Below, piece by piece: positions 1 to 7,915 of a stretch of 64,000 nt of DNA. This stretch comes from Amycolatopsis nigrescens CSC17Ta-90 (GTDB taxonomy: Bacteria > Actinomycetota > Actinomycetes > Mycobacteriales > Pseudonocardiaceae). The notes under the pieces were generated by a model, which did not search any database, was not told where the DNA came from, and saw nothing but the letters and a program-made list of their open reading frames with translations. The position numbers were made by a program, and so were the translations under genes. Where the stretch lies: the NCBI RefSeq assembly GCF_000384315.1, contig NZ_ARVW01000001.1, positions 4,774,157 through 4,838,156 of the forward strand. Reading direction: 5' to 3'. Each line of letters starts with the position of its first letter. The first letter of the stretch is position 1.

Positions 1-741
1 GTCAACACCGGTGCCGTGCTGGCCGCGTCGGTGGACACCACCGGCGGTGTCGCGCACGAGTTCGGCACGCAGACCGTGCCGGGCACCCGCTCCGGAGGAG
101 TCGCGGTTGGACTGTCCTTTTTGGATCCTGTCGGCGGCACGACGGGATCGCGGACGCCCAGCGGTGCCGCGGCCGAGGAGCTGGAGATCGGCGGTGTGCA
201 GGTGCGGGTGACCATGATCGACGCCGGGGCGCCGATGGTGCTCGTCGACGCGGCCGCGGTGGGACGGACCGGGGCCGAGCCGGTCGCGGTGCTGCGCGAG
301 CAGGTGGACTGGCTGCGTTCGGTCCGCCGCGCGGCCGCGGCGCGGATGGGCCTGGACACCCTCGGCGACGCCGTGCCGAAGGTCGGTTTCGTGGGGGAGC
401 CGGTCTCCTACCAGAGTTCGACCGGTGAAGCCGTGGCCGCCGCGGACTACGACATCTCGGTCCGCATGCTGTCCATGAACGCGCCGCACCCGGCCATCGG
501 GCTCACCTCCGCGGTCGGGATCGCCGCCGCCAACCTGCTCGACGGCTCGGTGGTGCACGCCAGGTCCACCGCGAGCGCGGCACCGGTGCTGCGGATCGGC
601 ACCCCGGCCGGGGTCGTCGTGGTCACCTGCGCCGGCCTCGGCGAGTACGGGCCGCGCCGGGTCACCGTCCGCCGCGCCGCGCGCATCCTGTGCGACGCGG
701 AGATCCACGTCCCGGAATCGGCCGTTCCGATGCCGGCCTGA
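1..741 (+). CDS. PrpF-family isomerase, 3' part (5' end outside window)
   Basis: The frame is open from base 1 to the TGA at 739-741, so only the C-terminal ~246 residues are present. The segment GTQTVPGTRSGG followed by a hydrophobic strand is typical of the PrpF / 4-oxalomesaconate tautomerase / methylitaconate isomerase family, which has a diaminopimelate-epimerase-like fold and shifts double bases in unsaturated tricarboxylic acids. Late segments such as SMNAPHPAIGLTSAVGIAAANLLDGSVV and the closing GEYGPRRVTVRRAARI strand fit the second half of that fold. The next gene, 23 bp downstream on the same strand, is a carboxylate permease, so uptake and isomerisation of an aconitate-like acid is a reasonable inference. 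The exact substrate cannot be read from the sequence. Confidence 0.8.
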   Translation, partial: VNTGAVLAASVDTTGGVAHEFGTQTVPGTRSGGVAVGLSFLDPVGGTTGSRTPSGAAAEELEIGGVQVRVTMIDAGAPMVLVDAAAVGRTGAEPVAVLREQVDWLRSVRRAAAARMGLDTLGDAVPKVGFVGEPVSYQSSTGEAVAAADYDISVRMLSMNAPHPAIGLTSAVGIAAANLLDGSVVHARSTASAAPVLRIGTPAGVVVVTCAGLGEYGPRRVTVRRAARILCDAEIHVPESAVPMPA

Positions 742-764
742 CCGGAAAGCACTGGGAGACAACG

Positions 765-2009
765 ATGTCTGCTGAACTGATCTCCATCGGCGCGCTCGGC
801 GTCATGTTCCTGGTCGCCACCCTGCTGCCGATCAACATCGGCATCCTGGCCTTCGTCGGCGCCTTCGTCGTCGGCACGATGTCGCTGGGGCTGACCGAGG
901 ACCAGATCTTCGAGGGGTTCCCGGTCTCGCTGTTCGTGACGATCGTCGGCGTCACCTATCTCTTTTCGGTGGCACAGCGCAACGGCACGATCGACCTGCT
1001 GGTGTCCGGCGGGGTGCGGCTGGTGCGCGGGAAGGTCGCGCTGATCCCGTGGGTGCTGTTCGTGGTCGCGGCGGTGCTCACCGCGTTCGGCACGTTCACC
1101 CCCGCCGCGGTGGCGCTGCTGGTGCCGGTGGGCATGAACTTCGCGTTCCGGCACGGCGCCAGCCCGCTGATGATGGGCATGATGGTGATCAGCGGAGCGC
1201 ACGCCGGCGCGTTCTCGCCGATCGCCGTGTCCGGCGTGCTGGTTTCGGGCATGGTCGAGCAGACCCCGCTGTCGGTGTCCCCGCTGGTGATGTTCCTGGC
1301 CAGCTTCGGTTTCAACCTGTTCCTCTCGGTGCTGACCTTCCTGGCACTGCGCCGTCGCGGTGACGCCGTGGCGGTGCCGGAGGAGACCGGGGAAGACCCC
1401 GCCGATTCGCGGATCACCTGGCGGCAGGCGGCCACCATGGCCGCACTCGCCGGACTGGTGGTCGGCGCGCTGGTCTTCCACCTGGAGATCGGTTTTCTCG
1501 CGCTGGCCGCCGGCGCCGTGCTGGCGCTGCTCGACATGAAGAACCAGGCGAAGGCCGTGGAAGGCATCAGCTGGTCCACCATCCTGCTGGTCGCGGGCAT
1601 GGTCACCTATGTGGGCATCCTGGAGAAGGCGGGCACCATCGCGCTCATCTCGGAACGCGCCGCCACCGTGGGCGCGCCGCTGCTGGTGGCCTTGCTGCTC
1701 TGCTTCACGGTGGCCGTTACCTCGGCTTTCGCCTCCTCCACGGCGATCCTCACCGCGATCATCCCGATCGCCGTGCCGCTGCTGCTGTCCAGCCACCTCA
1801 GCGCCGCCGGGCTGATCGCCGCACTCGCCATCTCCACCACGATCGTCGACGTGTCACCGTTCTCCACCAACGGCGCGCTGGTGCTCAGCAATGTCAGAGG
1901 AGTGGACCGGCAGCGGTTCTACCGGCAGGTGATCGGCTACACCTGCGGCATCGTCGGCTTCGGCCCGGTGCTGGCCTGGGGCGCGCTGGTGCTGCCGGGA
2001 GTGCTCTGA
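765..2009 (+). CDS. MatC-like / SLC13-type carboxylate permease
   Basis: A 414-residue integral membrane protein with about eleven hydrophobic helices and a central charged loop near residue 200. The N-terminus (ISIGALGVMFLVATLLPINIG) and the helical hairpin region with SGAHAGAFSPIAVSG resemble the MatC dicarboxylate/malonate carrier family within the SLC13/ArsB-type permeases. The C-terminal TTIVDVSPFSTNGAL motif is the second family hairpin. The ATG at 765 has GGGAG six bases upstream, so I prefer it to earlier in-frame starts that would overlap the preceding isomerase gene. It probably forms a two-gene operon with that gene and imports its substrate across the plasma membrane. Substrate is inferred from context only. 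Confidence 0.82.
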   Translation: MSAELISIGALGVMFLVATLLPINIGILAFVGAFVVGTMSLGLTEDQIFEGFPVSLFVTIVGVTYLFSVAQRNGTIDLLVSGGVRLVRGKVALIPWVLFVVAAVLTAFGTFTPAAVALLVPVGMNFAFRHGASPLMMGMMVISGAHAGAFSPIAVSGVLVSGMVEQTPLSVSPLVMFLASFGFNLFLSVLTFLALRRRGDAVAVPEETGEDPADSRITWRQAATMAALAGLVVGALVFHLEIGFLALAAGAVLALLDMKNQAKAVEGISWSTILLVAGMVTYVGILEKAGTIALISERAATVGAPLLVALLLCFTVAVTSAFASSTAILTAIIPIAVPLLLSSHLSAAGLIAALAISTTIVDVSPFSTNGALVLSNVRGVDRQRFYRQVIGYTCGIVGFGPVLAWGALVLPGVL

Positions 2010-2105
2010 CAGCGGATGTCGGTGGATGTCGGGAACCCATCGCCGGTTCCGACCTACCGGTGCGAGGTGCCCGTCCGGGCACCGGGAGACCGTGAGGTGC
2101 GGGCT

Positions 2106-2474
2106 ATGAAGTATCTGCTGGTCATACGGCTGAACCCGGCTGTCTGGGAGGCATTGCCGGAGGCGGTGCGCAACGAGGTGCGGGGCGGCCACGGCGAGTT
2201 CATCAGGACGATCCAGGAGTCCGGCGAAATGATCAGCACGCACGCGCTGGCCGATCCGTCGAACAGCGCGTGCGTTCGGGCCCGCGACGGTGTGCCGGAA
2301 GTGACCGACGGGCCGCCGCCGGATCCCGGGCAGCACATGGGCGGCTACTACCTGGTGGACTGCGAAAGCAGGGAGCGCGCGATCGAGCTGGCCAGGCAGC
2401 TTCCGGACGCACACGTGGACGGGCTGGCCGTCGAGGTACGCCCGGTGATGTTCTCCGCCGGCACGGATATCTGA
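2106..2474 (+). CDS. YCII / DGPF domain protein
   Basis: A 122-residue protein with the core MKYLLVIRLNP, GGYYLVDCESRERAIELARQLP and a C-terminal EVRPVM strand. This is the ferredoxin-like fold of YCII-related proteins, often called DGPF; here the signature region reads DGPPPDPGQ. Members are small cytoplasmic proteins, frequently linked to ECF sigma factors, with no settled enzymatic role. The ATG at 2106 has GAGG at 2094-2097 with an 8-base spacer. Earlier in-frame codons give a non-conserved proline/arginine-rich leader and were rejected. The gene ends 16 bp before a long palindrome that separates it from the convergent hydrolase. Confidence 0.8.
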   Translation: MKYLLVIRLNPAVWEALPEAVRNEVRGGHGEFIRTIQESGEMISTHALADPSNSACVRARDGVPEVTDGPPPDPGQHMGGYYLVDCESRERAIELARQLPDAHVDGLAVEVRPVMFSAGTDI

Positions 2475-2490
2475 ACGCGGCCATTCGCCC

Positions 2491-2536
2491 GTCGTGAGTG
2501 AAAACGGTTGCCCTGGCAACACTTTTCACTCACGAC
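2491..2536. repeat. Palindromic repeat, family 1 copy A (probable bidirectional terminator)
   Basis: Two 22-base arms (2491-2512 and 2515-2536) that pair with two mismatches and leave a 2-base centre. The outer 14 bases, GTCGTGAGTGAAAA, match perfectly. It lies between the convergent YCII and proline-iminopeptidase-like genes. The same sequence recurs at 18727-18770 and 35531-35574. The A/T tracts inside the arms give a U-rich 3' side on either strand, which fits termination of both flanking genes. Confidence 0.8.
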
Positions 2537-2561
2537 CGTTGACCTGCGGAAACGCCGGGAG

Positions 2562-3818
2562 CTAGGCGCGGTCGCGGGCCAGTGCGATCAGCCGGTCCAG
2601 GATGCGGCCGCCGTCCATCCGCAGGCCGTCGTGCTGGTACTCGTTGGTGACCCAGGTGCGCATGGACGGGATCAACCGCGCCGTCTCCTCGGAGAAGACG
2701 CGGTCGACGTAGGCGTCCTCGGTGTAGATCGCGGCGGCGCAGGGCACCGAGCAGTCCCGCAGCCGGGCGGGGTCGTAGAGCCGCGGCCACTCGTGCTCGG
2801 CGAGCAGTTCGGCGGCGGGGCCCAGCGGTGCCAGCTCCGGGTAGTCGGTGAACATCCAGGGGTACACGTGCTCCCCGGTGAACAGGGTGGCGTCCCCGGC
2901 GAACTCGGCGGGCAGCGTCCGCTCCGCGGACCAGCGGGTCGCACCGCCGTCGGCGTAGCTGGATTCGTGGACCACGGCGTACAACGGGTTGCGGCCGGAG
3001 AACGGCAGCGCTGCGGCGACGTCGTGGGCGAACGCCGGTGCGGACCAGTCGCGCTCCAGCAGGTAGTGCAGCCGCTCGGCGCCGTCGCTCATGCCGAGCA
3101 CGTTGCCGAGCTGCCGGAACCGCCTGCCGCTGAGCTGCTCCCCGCCGGGCAGCCGCACCGTCCCGGCGGCCAGCCGTTCGTGCAGGTCCAGCACCCGCGC
3201 GTGATCGCCGGGATAGCGGCGGTAGTACCTGTGGTTGCGCTCCAGCATGGTCGCGTAGGTGGCCTGGTAGACCTCGTCGGGATGGCGGCCGACCGGGGGC
3301 AACCCGCCGGTGAAGAACGCTTCGCGAAGTCCTTGTGGCGCCGCGGAAAGGTAGTGCAGCGCGCAGAAACCGCCGAAGGACTGGCCGAGCACGCTCCATG
3401 GATCCGCGCCGAGCTCGGCCCGGATCCATTCGGCGTCCCGCACGATGGCGTCGGCCCGGAAGAAGGTCAGGTACCTCGCCTGCTCCGCCGGAGACATCCC
3501 GGGCAGCGCGCCGACCGGGGTCGATCGTCCGGTGCCGCGCTGGTCGAGCAGCAGCACCCGGTAGTCGCGCAGCGCCCGGTCGAGCCAGGGCGGGCTTGCC
3601 GACACCCGGGACGGCCGGGGCGACTCGTGCCCGGGGCCGCCCTGCAGGAACACCAGGAACGGCCGGTCGAGCCCGTCCGGGTCGGCGACCTCCCTGGCGA
3701 ACACGGTGATGCGCTCGCCTTCGGGATGGGCGTGGTCCAGCGGGACCAGGAACTCGTGTTCGGTCAGTACCAGTCCGGGAACGCGCACGGTGAGAGCCAT
3801 GGCACCGATCTTGCTCAC
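2562..3818 (-). CDS. Proline iminopeptidase-like alpha/beta hydrolase (S33)
   Basis: A 418-residue cytoplasmic alpha/beta hydrolase. Visible motifs are the oxyanion segment LQGGPG (about 59-64), DQRGTGRST (about 92-100) and the nucleophile elbow GQSFGG with Ser147. All are characteristic of prolyl aminopeptidases (family S33), which remove N-terminal proline from peptides. Length and architecture match the larger actinobacterial and plant-type members rather than the short ~310-residue form. I chose the GTG at 3818 because AGGA lies six bases upstream. The internal ATG at 3800 has no such site and remains the alternative. No signal peptide is visible. The gene diverges from the Rrf2 regulator and converges on the YCII gene across a palindrome. 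True substrate preference is not provable from sequence. Confidence 0.8.
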   Translation of the reverse strand: MSKIGAMALTVRVPGLVLTEHEFLVPLDHAHPEGERITVFAREVADPDGLDRPFLVFLQGGPGHESPRPSRVSASPPWLDRALRDYRVLLLDQRGTGRSTPVGALPGMSPAEQARYLTFFRADAIVRDAEWIRAELGADPWSVLGQSFGGFCALHYLSAAPQGLREAFFTGGLPPVGRHPDEVYQATYATMLERNHRYYRRYPGDHARVLDLHERLAAGTVRLPGGEQLSGRRFRQLGNVLGMSDGAERLHYLLERDWSAPAFAHDVAAALPFSGRNPLYAVVHESSYADGGATRWSAERTLPAEFAGDATLFTGEHVYPWMFTDYPELAPLGPAAELLAEHEWPRLYDPARLRDCSVPCAAAIYTEDAYVDRVFSEETARLIPSMRTWVTNEYQHDGLRMDGGRILDRLIALARDRA

Positions 3819-3925
3819 TCGACGTCCTGCTCGCACGGGCCAGAGGGCCGTGGGTAGCTGCGGGTACCGTCAAAAATTCAAGGATCTTCCCCCCATCGGG
3901 CGATCTTGGGTGCGAGGATGGGCTG

Positions 3926-4408
3926 GTGAGGGTTTCGGTCAAGGCTGATTACGCGATTCGCGTGATGGCGCAGCTGGCGGCCGGACCGAGCGACGGCCCG
4001 GTGACGGCGGCCTCGCTGGCCAAGGATCAGGACCTCCCGCTGAAGTTCCTGCACAGCGTTCTGCGCGAGCTCAAGGGCGCCCGGCTGGTGCGCAGCACCA
4101 GGGGGCCGGAGGGCGGCTTCGAGCTGTGGCGCCCTGCCGGCGAGATTTCCGTGGCCGACGTGCTCCGCGCGATCGACGGGCCGCTGGTCAACGTGCACGA
4201 CATCGGGCTTTCCGAGCTTTCCTACTCCGGTGCGGCGGAGTCACTGCTCGACGTCTGGATGGCGACCAGGAGCAGCCTGCGCAACGTGCTGGAAGCGGTG
4301 ACCATGGCCGACTTGGCGGCCGGTGACCTGCCCGGCAGCGTGCTCGGGCTCGCCGAGCAGTACCGCTCCGACGAGCGTCAGCGGCGGCTGCGCCGCGAAC
4401 CCGGCTGA
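3926..4408 (+). CDS. Rrf2-family transcriptional regulator without cluster cysteines
   Basis: A 160-residue protein opening with VSVKADYAIRVMAQLA and continuing with a winged helix (ASLAKDQDLPLKFLHSVLRELKGARLVRS) and the Rrf2 wing motif GPEGGFELWRP. Rrf2 proteins such as IscR, NsrR and RsrR usually carry three cysteines that bind an Fe-S cluster in the region after the wing. This protein has no cysteine at all, so it is either a cluster-free CymR-like member or senses something else. The GTG start has GAGG eight bases upstream. It is divergent from the S33 hydrolase gene, with a 107-bp shared promoter region containing an A-rich stretch near 3871, and converges on a TetR gene. Target genes are unknown. 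Confidence 0.85.
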   Translation: MRVSVKADYAIRVMAQLAAGPSDGPVTAASLAKDQDLPLKFLHSVLRELKGARLVRSTRGPEGGFELWRPAGEISVADVLRAIDGPLVNVHDIGLSELSYSGAAESLLDVWMATRSSLRNVLEAVTMADLAAGDLPGSVLGLAEQYRSDERQRRLRREPG

Positions 4409-4416
4409 CCGGCTCC

Positions 4417-5037
4417 TCACCGGGGCCCGGTGTAGCCGATGGCGGTGAGCACGTGGTCCACGACGGACACCCCGTAGCCGGGCGGGAACTTCCGATGGGT
4501 GATCAGCCGCCGGTAGAACGCGGGCGCCGCCAGCAGGTCGATGGCCAGTTCCAGGTCGGTTCCGTCGGGCAGCTCGCCGCGGTCCCTGGCCCTGGTGAGC
4601 ACGATGCGCAGCGGCTCCCGGCGGGTCTCGGAGAACTCGGCGTGCAGCCTGGTGAGGGTGGCCTCGCGCTCGGCGGCGTCGATGAAGGCGGCGAGCAGGC
4701 CGGCGAAGGACGGCCGGGCGAGCAGCCCTTCGATCGCCGTCGACAGTTCGATGAGGTCGGCGCGCAGCTCTCCGGTGTCCGGCGGTGCGGCCGGCTGCGG
4801 CACCAGGCCGACCGCCGCGACCAGCAGGTCCGCCCTGGATGACCAGTGCCGGTAGATGGTGGCCTTGCTGGCACGGGCACGGTCGGCGACCGCCTCCATG
4901 GTGAACCCGGAGAAGCCGTGGTCGACCAGTACGCCGAGGGCCGCCCGCAGCACCCGTTCACGGGCGCGGGCTCCCCGCGGGACCGGGGTGCGTGCCGTTT
5001 CCCCCGACTCCGGCTCAGGGGTTGTCGAGTCGCTCAT
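4417..5037 (-). CDS. TetR/AcrR-family transcriptional regulator
   Basis: A 206-residue repressor-type protein. Residues ~25-72 form the TetR helix-turn-helix (VLRAALGVLVDHGFSGFT, AVADRARASKATIYRHW); the remainder is the helical ligand-binding and dimer domain, similar to the TetR_C_16-like group. The ATG at 5037 touches a 20-bp dyad, so either the transcript is leaderless or the operator covers the promoter core; both suggest autoregulation. The upstream gap of 198 bp also contains the terminator of the next minus-strand gene. Ligand and targets are not recognisable. Confidence 0.88.
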   Translation of the reverse strand: MSDSTTPEPESGETARTPVPRGARARERVLRAALGVLVDHGFSGFTMEAVADRARASKATIYRHWSSRADLLVAAVGLVPQPAAPPDTGELRADLIELSTAIEGLLARPSFAGLLAAFIDAAEREATLTRLHAEFSETRREPLRIVLTRARDRGELPDGTDLELAIDLLAAPAFYRRLITHRKFPPGYGVSVVDHVLTAIGYTGPR

Positions 5038-5056
5038 CGAAACGGTACCGTACCGA
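5037..5056. promoter_or_regulatory. Candidate autoregulatory TetR operator
   Basis: A 20-bp dyad with eight of ten pairs matching, centred on the perfect 10-bp palindrome ACGGTACCGT (5042-5051). It abuts the start codon of the TetR gene, a normal place for an autoregulatory site. Binding is inferred from symmetry and position. Confidence 0.45.
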
Positions 5057-5197
5057 TAGAGGCCAGGATCGGCTAGTGCGCCCCCGCCGGCCAGGGGGTG
5101 CGGCCACGCGAACGAGCCCGGCCGGTAGACCGTCCACAGTGGTTCGACCGGTCTGCCCGGCTCGGCGGGTCCAGGTGTTTCCCTGGCCCTGGGGGTG

Positions 5198-5232
5198 GAG
5201 TGCTGGGCGGTCCTGGGGGCCGCCCAGCACTC
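5198..5232 (-). terminator. Hairpin terminator after the ALF/AbfB gene
   Basis: Perfect 13-bp arms GAGTGCTGGGCGG and CCGCCCAGCACTC (5198-5210 and 5220-5232) with a 9-base loop, four bases beyond the stop of the 5236-7323 gene. There is no long U tract. It would end the whole minus-strand ALF cluster. Confidence 0.6.
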
Positions 5233-5235
5233 GTC

Positions 5236-7323
5236 TCAATTGCGGTAGTCGGTGACCTTTCCGGTGATGGAGTTGTACTCGATCCGCCCGCCTTGGAAGA
5301 GCTGCCGCCTGCCGATGGGGATGGCGGCCTCATCGCTGATCGGATACCCCAGATACGACTTCTCGGCGCCAAGCGAGATCCATTTGGCCTTGATGCCGCC
5401 GTAGACCGCGTGTGCTCCGCTGGCGGCGCTCCAGTAGATGGAGCCGCCATGGGCGAAGTTGTTGTACCGGCCGTTGCGGTCCGCGGTGGCGAACTGGTCG
5501 GTGATCGGCGGGCCGAAAGCGGGCGAACGGTGACCGCCGTAAGCCAGATAGACGGCCAGGATGCTGTCTTGGACCACATGGGTGTCGTAGGCGGGCCCCC
5601 AGTAGATGCGGCCGCGTTCGAACTCGCGATAACGAATGTCGCCATCGGCGACCTCGCCGGCGGTGGGGCTGCCAAGCTGCGTTTTGAGGGTGTCTTCGTT
5701 GTTCCAGCGCAGCATCACCGCGGACGCCGCGTTGGGGTTCGGCCAATCGACGTGCCAGGAGGCGTCCTGGAGAAAGGTCGTGGGGTTGTCGAACGGGTGT
5801 GCGCTGCTGCTGTCGGCGGCCCACAGTTTCCCGTCGAAGTGGCGCAGCACGCGGGCCCGGTTGCTGAATAACTCGAAGGTGCTGCCGAAGCCGACCAGCC
5901 CGCCGCGTGCGCACCAGGTGGCGTCCCTGGCGAAGGCCTGGCTGTCGTCGTTGGCCGCCACCTTCACCTGGAAGTTCTGGTGGCGCAGGTAGAACCCCGG
6001 GCGGGTGGCCGACTCGAGCGAATAGCAGCCCGGATCCGCGAGGCCGGTGGCGATGGTCCAGGTCAGCTGGCCGTCCGCGCCGGGCTTACCGCCCACCGGG
6101 TCGCGCGCGGTGACCACCCCAAGGCCTTGGACGTCGTCGATGTAGGAACTACGGACGGCTCCGCTGTGCGACTTCAGCGACTGCGTCATCGCGAGCGCGG
6201 CACCGATCCGCAGGAAGTAGTCGACGTCCTTGTCGGTGCCGGCGAGCGCGCGCACGGCAGCGGCGGCCAGCGCCGGATGCACGGTGCTGTTCTCGGCCTT
6301 GGCCTGGATCACGGTCGCCCGGCGCCGGTTCTCCGCCGCGAACTTCTGATAGGCGATGTCGGCGTCGCGTTTCTTGGCCTCGTAGATCCCGACGTCGATG
6401 AAGCGCTTCCAGACGGCCGGATCCGGGCTGCGCAATGCATCGATCGCGGCCGCGTTCACCTCGGTGTCGGGCTGGGACCGGTTCCAGATCTCGCGGATGA
6501 AGTTGTCGTCGGACAAGATGAGCATGTTCTCGGTCGCGATGATGCCCAGCAACGCCGCGGCGTTGTGCTTCGCGTCGCGCGCCGCCAGCCTCGCTTTTTC
6601 TGCCTCGGTGGCATCCTCCAAGGCGTCTCTCGCGGCTTGTTTGTCACGTTCGAGTGCCTGGCGGAGCCCGGTGGCGAGAAACTCTTTCTGCACGTCCTCG
6701 GAGCCGTCGAACGCGGCCAGCGCCGCGGCTTCGACCTGGGGGATCTTGGGTGTGGTTGCCACGGCACGTTGCCACAGCTTGTAGATGAAGTCCCGGTAGT
6801 TCAGGACGAGCATGTTCTCGTCCACCGTGAGCTCCAGCAGAGCCGCTGCGCCCTGCTTGAGCTCACGGGCCATCCTGGCAACCGGCGCATCCCGGACGAG
6901 CTGGGCGACGTCGCGATCGTGGGCTTCCTTCATCCCGGTCTTGATGTACTGGGTGCACTCGAAGTCCGAGCCCGCGAACGCCAGTTCCGCCGCGGCCCGC
7001 AACTCCTTCGCATCCTGCGGTGCGCGTCGCCACATGGCGATCACGAAGTCCTTGTCGCCCAGCACGAGCAACTCAGGTCCTGCTGTGATCCCCAGAATCG
7101 CCGCCGCCGCGCCCTTCTCGAACGCCGTCGCCCCCGGCGCCGTAGGTGCGGCCTGCTGCGTGGCCGTGCTATCTGCGGCGGCCGGTGCCGCGGCGGCCGC
7201 TGCTATGGGCAGCGGGGCGAGCAACGAGGCCAGCACTGTGGCCGCGGTCGTGACGACCGCGCCCCTCGACAGCTTAAAATGAAGCGTATTTGCCCTATTC
7301 AAATGTCTTCGCGTTTTCCGCAA
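5236..7323 (-). CDS. Secreted ALF-repeat protein with AbfB-like and LGFP domains
   Basis: A ~695-residue exported protein. A basic N-terminus and hydrophobic stretch (AVVTTAATVLASLLAPLPIAA) form a signal peptide with AxA-type sites. Then come several ALF-type helical repeats (blocks such as AAAILGITAGPELLVLGDKDF and AALLGIIATENMLILSDDNF). Next is a beta-trefoil AbfB-like domain (YSLESATRPGFYLRHQN ... WCARGG ... LRHFDGKLWAAD), which in arabinofuranosidases binds arabinan. It ends with three LGFP-type repeats (GRIYWGPAYDTHVV, GGSIYWSAASGAHAV, SYLGYPISDE), associated with wall anchoring or binding in mycolic-acid bacteria. I see no catalytic domain. The TTG at 7323 has AGGG five bases upstream and gives a clean signal peptide; earlier codons read through A/T-rich DNA. 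It is the last gene of the ALF cluster, 47 bp after the probable immunity gene. Confidence 0.75.
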   Translation of the reverse strand: MRKTRRHLNRANTLHFKLSRGAVVTTAATVLASLLAPLPIAAAAAAPAAADSTATQQAAPTAPGATAFEKGAAAAILGITAGPELLVLGDKDFVIAMWRRAPQDAKELRAAAELAFAGSDFECTQYIKTGMKEAHDRDVAQLVRDAPVARMARELKQGAAALLELTVDENMLVLNYRDFIYKLWQRAVATTPKIPQVEAAALAAFDGSEDVQKEFLATGLRQALERDKQAARDALEDATEAEKARLAARDAKHNAAALLGIIATENMLILSDDNFIREIWNRSQPDTEVNAAAIDALRSPDPAVWKRFIDVGIYEAKKRDADIAYQKFAAENRRRATVIQAKAENSTVHPALAAAAVRALAGTDKDVDYFLRIGAALAMTQSLKSHSGAVRSSYIDDVQGLGVVTARDPVGGKPGADGQLTWTIATGLADPGCYSLESATRPGFYLRHQNFQVKVAANDDSQAFARDATWCARGGLVGFGSTFELFSNRARVLRHFDGKLWAADSSSAHPFDNPTTFLQDASWHVDWPNPNAASAVMLRWNNEDTLKTQLGSPTAGEVADGDIRYREFERGRIYWGPAYDTHVVQDSILAVYLAYGGHRSPAFGPPITDQFATADRNGRYNNFAHGGSIYWSAASGAHAVYGGIKAKWISLGAEKSYLGYPISDEAAIPIGRRQLFQGGRIEYNSITGKVTDYRN

Positions 7324-7370
7324 TATATCCCTGCTTTCGGTCAATATTAAAAATACTTGATGAGTATTCG

Positions 7371-7892
7371 TCAAGTGGAGTGGTGTTGCCTTGTCCATCC
7401 GTCGCGCCATTCGCAAAATGGCGACAAGTTGGAAACATTAGGCTGGACCAGGTCAAGCGATACTGCGAAGTCGACTGCCAGGGTCTCAAAGATGAGCTCA
7501 ACCTCCGCGTAGGACGCTTGCTCCACGGGTGGTTCTGGGATCCATGAAGTCCTCGAGTGGCATTCGATGACCACCATGTCTCCGTGTGGCAGAAACTTCA
7601 AAGTACACTCGACGCCTGGTGGGTACAGATCCAACTCCCCGGCTTCCCTTGCGTGCAGGAAGTTGAGCAGGTCGGGCAGCTGCTCAATTATTGCTGACAT
7701 GTCGTATCCAATATCCAGATGCCAGTCGCCTTTACCGAAGCCGCCAAATTTGAATTCGCCATCGGTCTCTGCAAGTAGGCTGCAGGCGTAAATTGCCAAG
7801 GTTTCGTAGTCGCTGAAATCCTCGGTCGAATATGGCTCCTTGTCAGTGCGGAACTTCTTTGTTGGACGTTTCAGTGTGCAGCTGAATGTCAT
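7371..7892 (-). CDS. Probable immunity protein of the ALF toxin
   Basis: A 173-residue, clearly acidic cytoplasmic protein without signal peptide or membrane segment, starting MTFSCTLKRPTKKF. I recognise no named family. Its start lies 23 bp after the stop of the large toxin-like gene on the same strand, the standard place for an immunity gene, and acidity is common in inhibitors of basic nuclease domains. Base composition is far below the window average, matching the toxin's C-terminal module rather than the N-terminal toxin body, so the two probably moved as one cassette. SD candidate AGGA is about 13 bases upstream, with GAGGAA directly at the ATG. Function is inferred from position and composition only. 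Confidence 0.6.
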   Translation of the reverse strand: MTFSCTLKRPTKKFRTDKEPYSTEDFSDYETLAIYACSLLAETDGEFKFGGFGKGDWHLDIGYDMSAIIEQLPDLLNFLHAREAGELDLYPPGVECTLKFLPHGDMVVIECHSRTSWIPEPPVEQASYAEVELIFETLAVDFAVSLDLVQPNVSNLSPFCEWRDGWTRQHHST

Positions 7893-7915
7893 TTCCTCGG
7901 GCTTCCTGTCGTCCG

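Noticed and set aside
2508..3857. Long plus-strand frames opposite real genes, for example here and at 53606-57187, 39092-41167 and 25738-29037 on the minus strand
   Set aside because: These are antisense shadows caused by high third-position G+C. Their products are Arg/Gly/Pro/His-rich, without motifs, while the opposite strand has well-conserved enzymes.
7324..7416. Earlier start codons for the ALF-AbfB-LGFP protein
   Set aside because: They would place ~31 residues from A/T-rich DNA before the signal peptide. The TTG at 7323 has a ribosome-binding site and gives a normal secretion signal.
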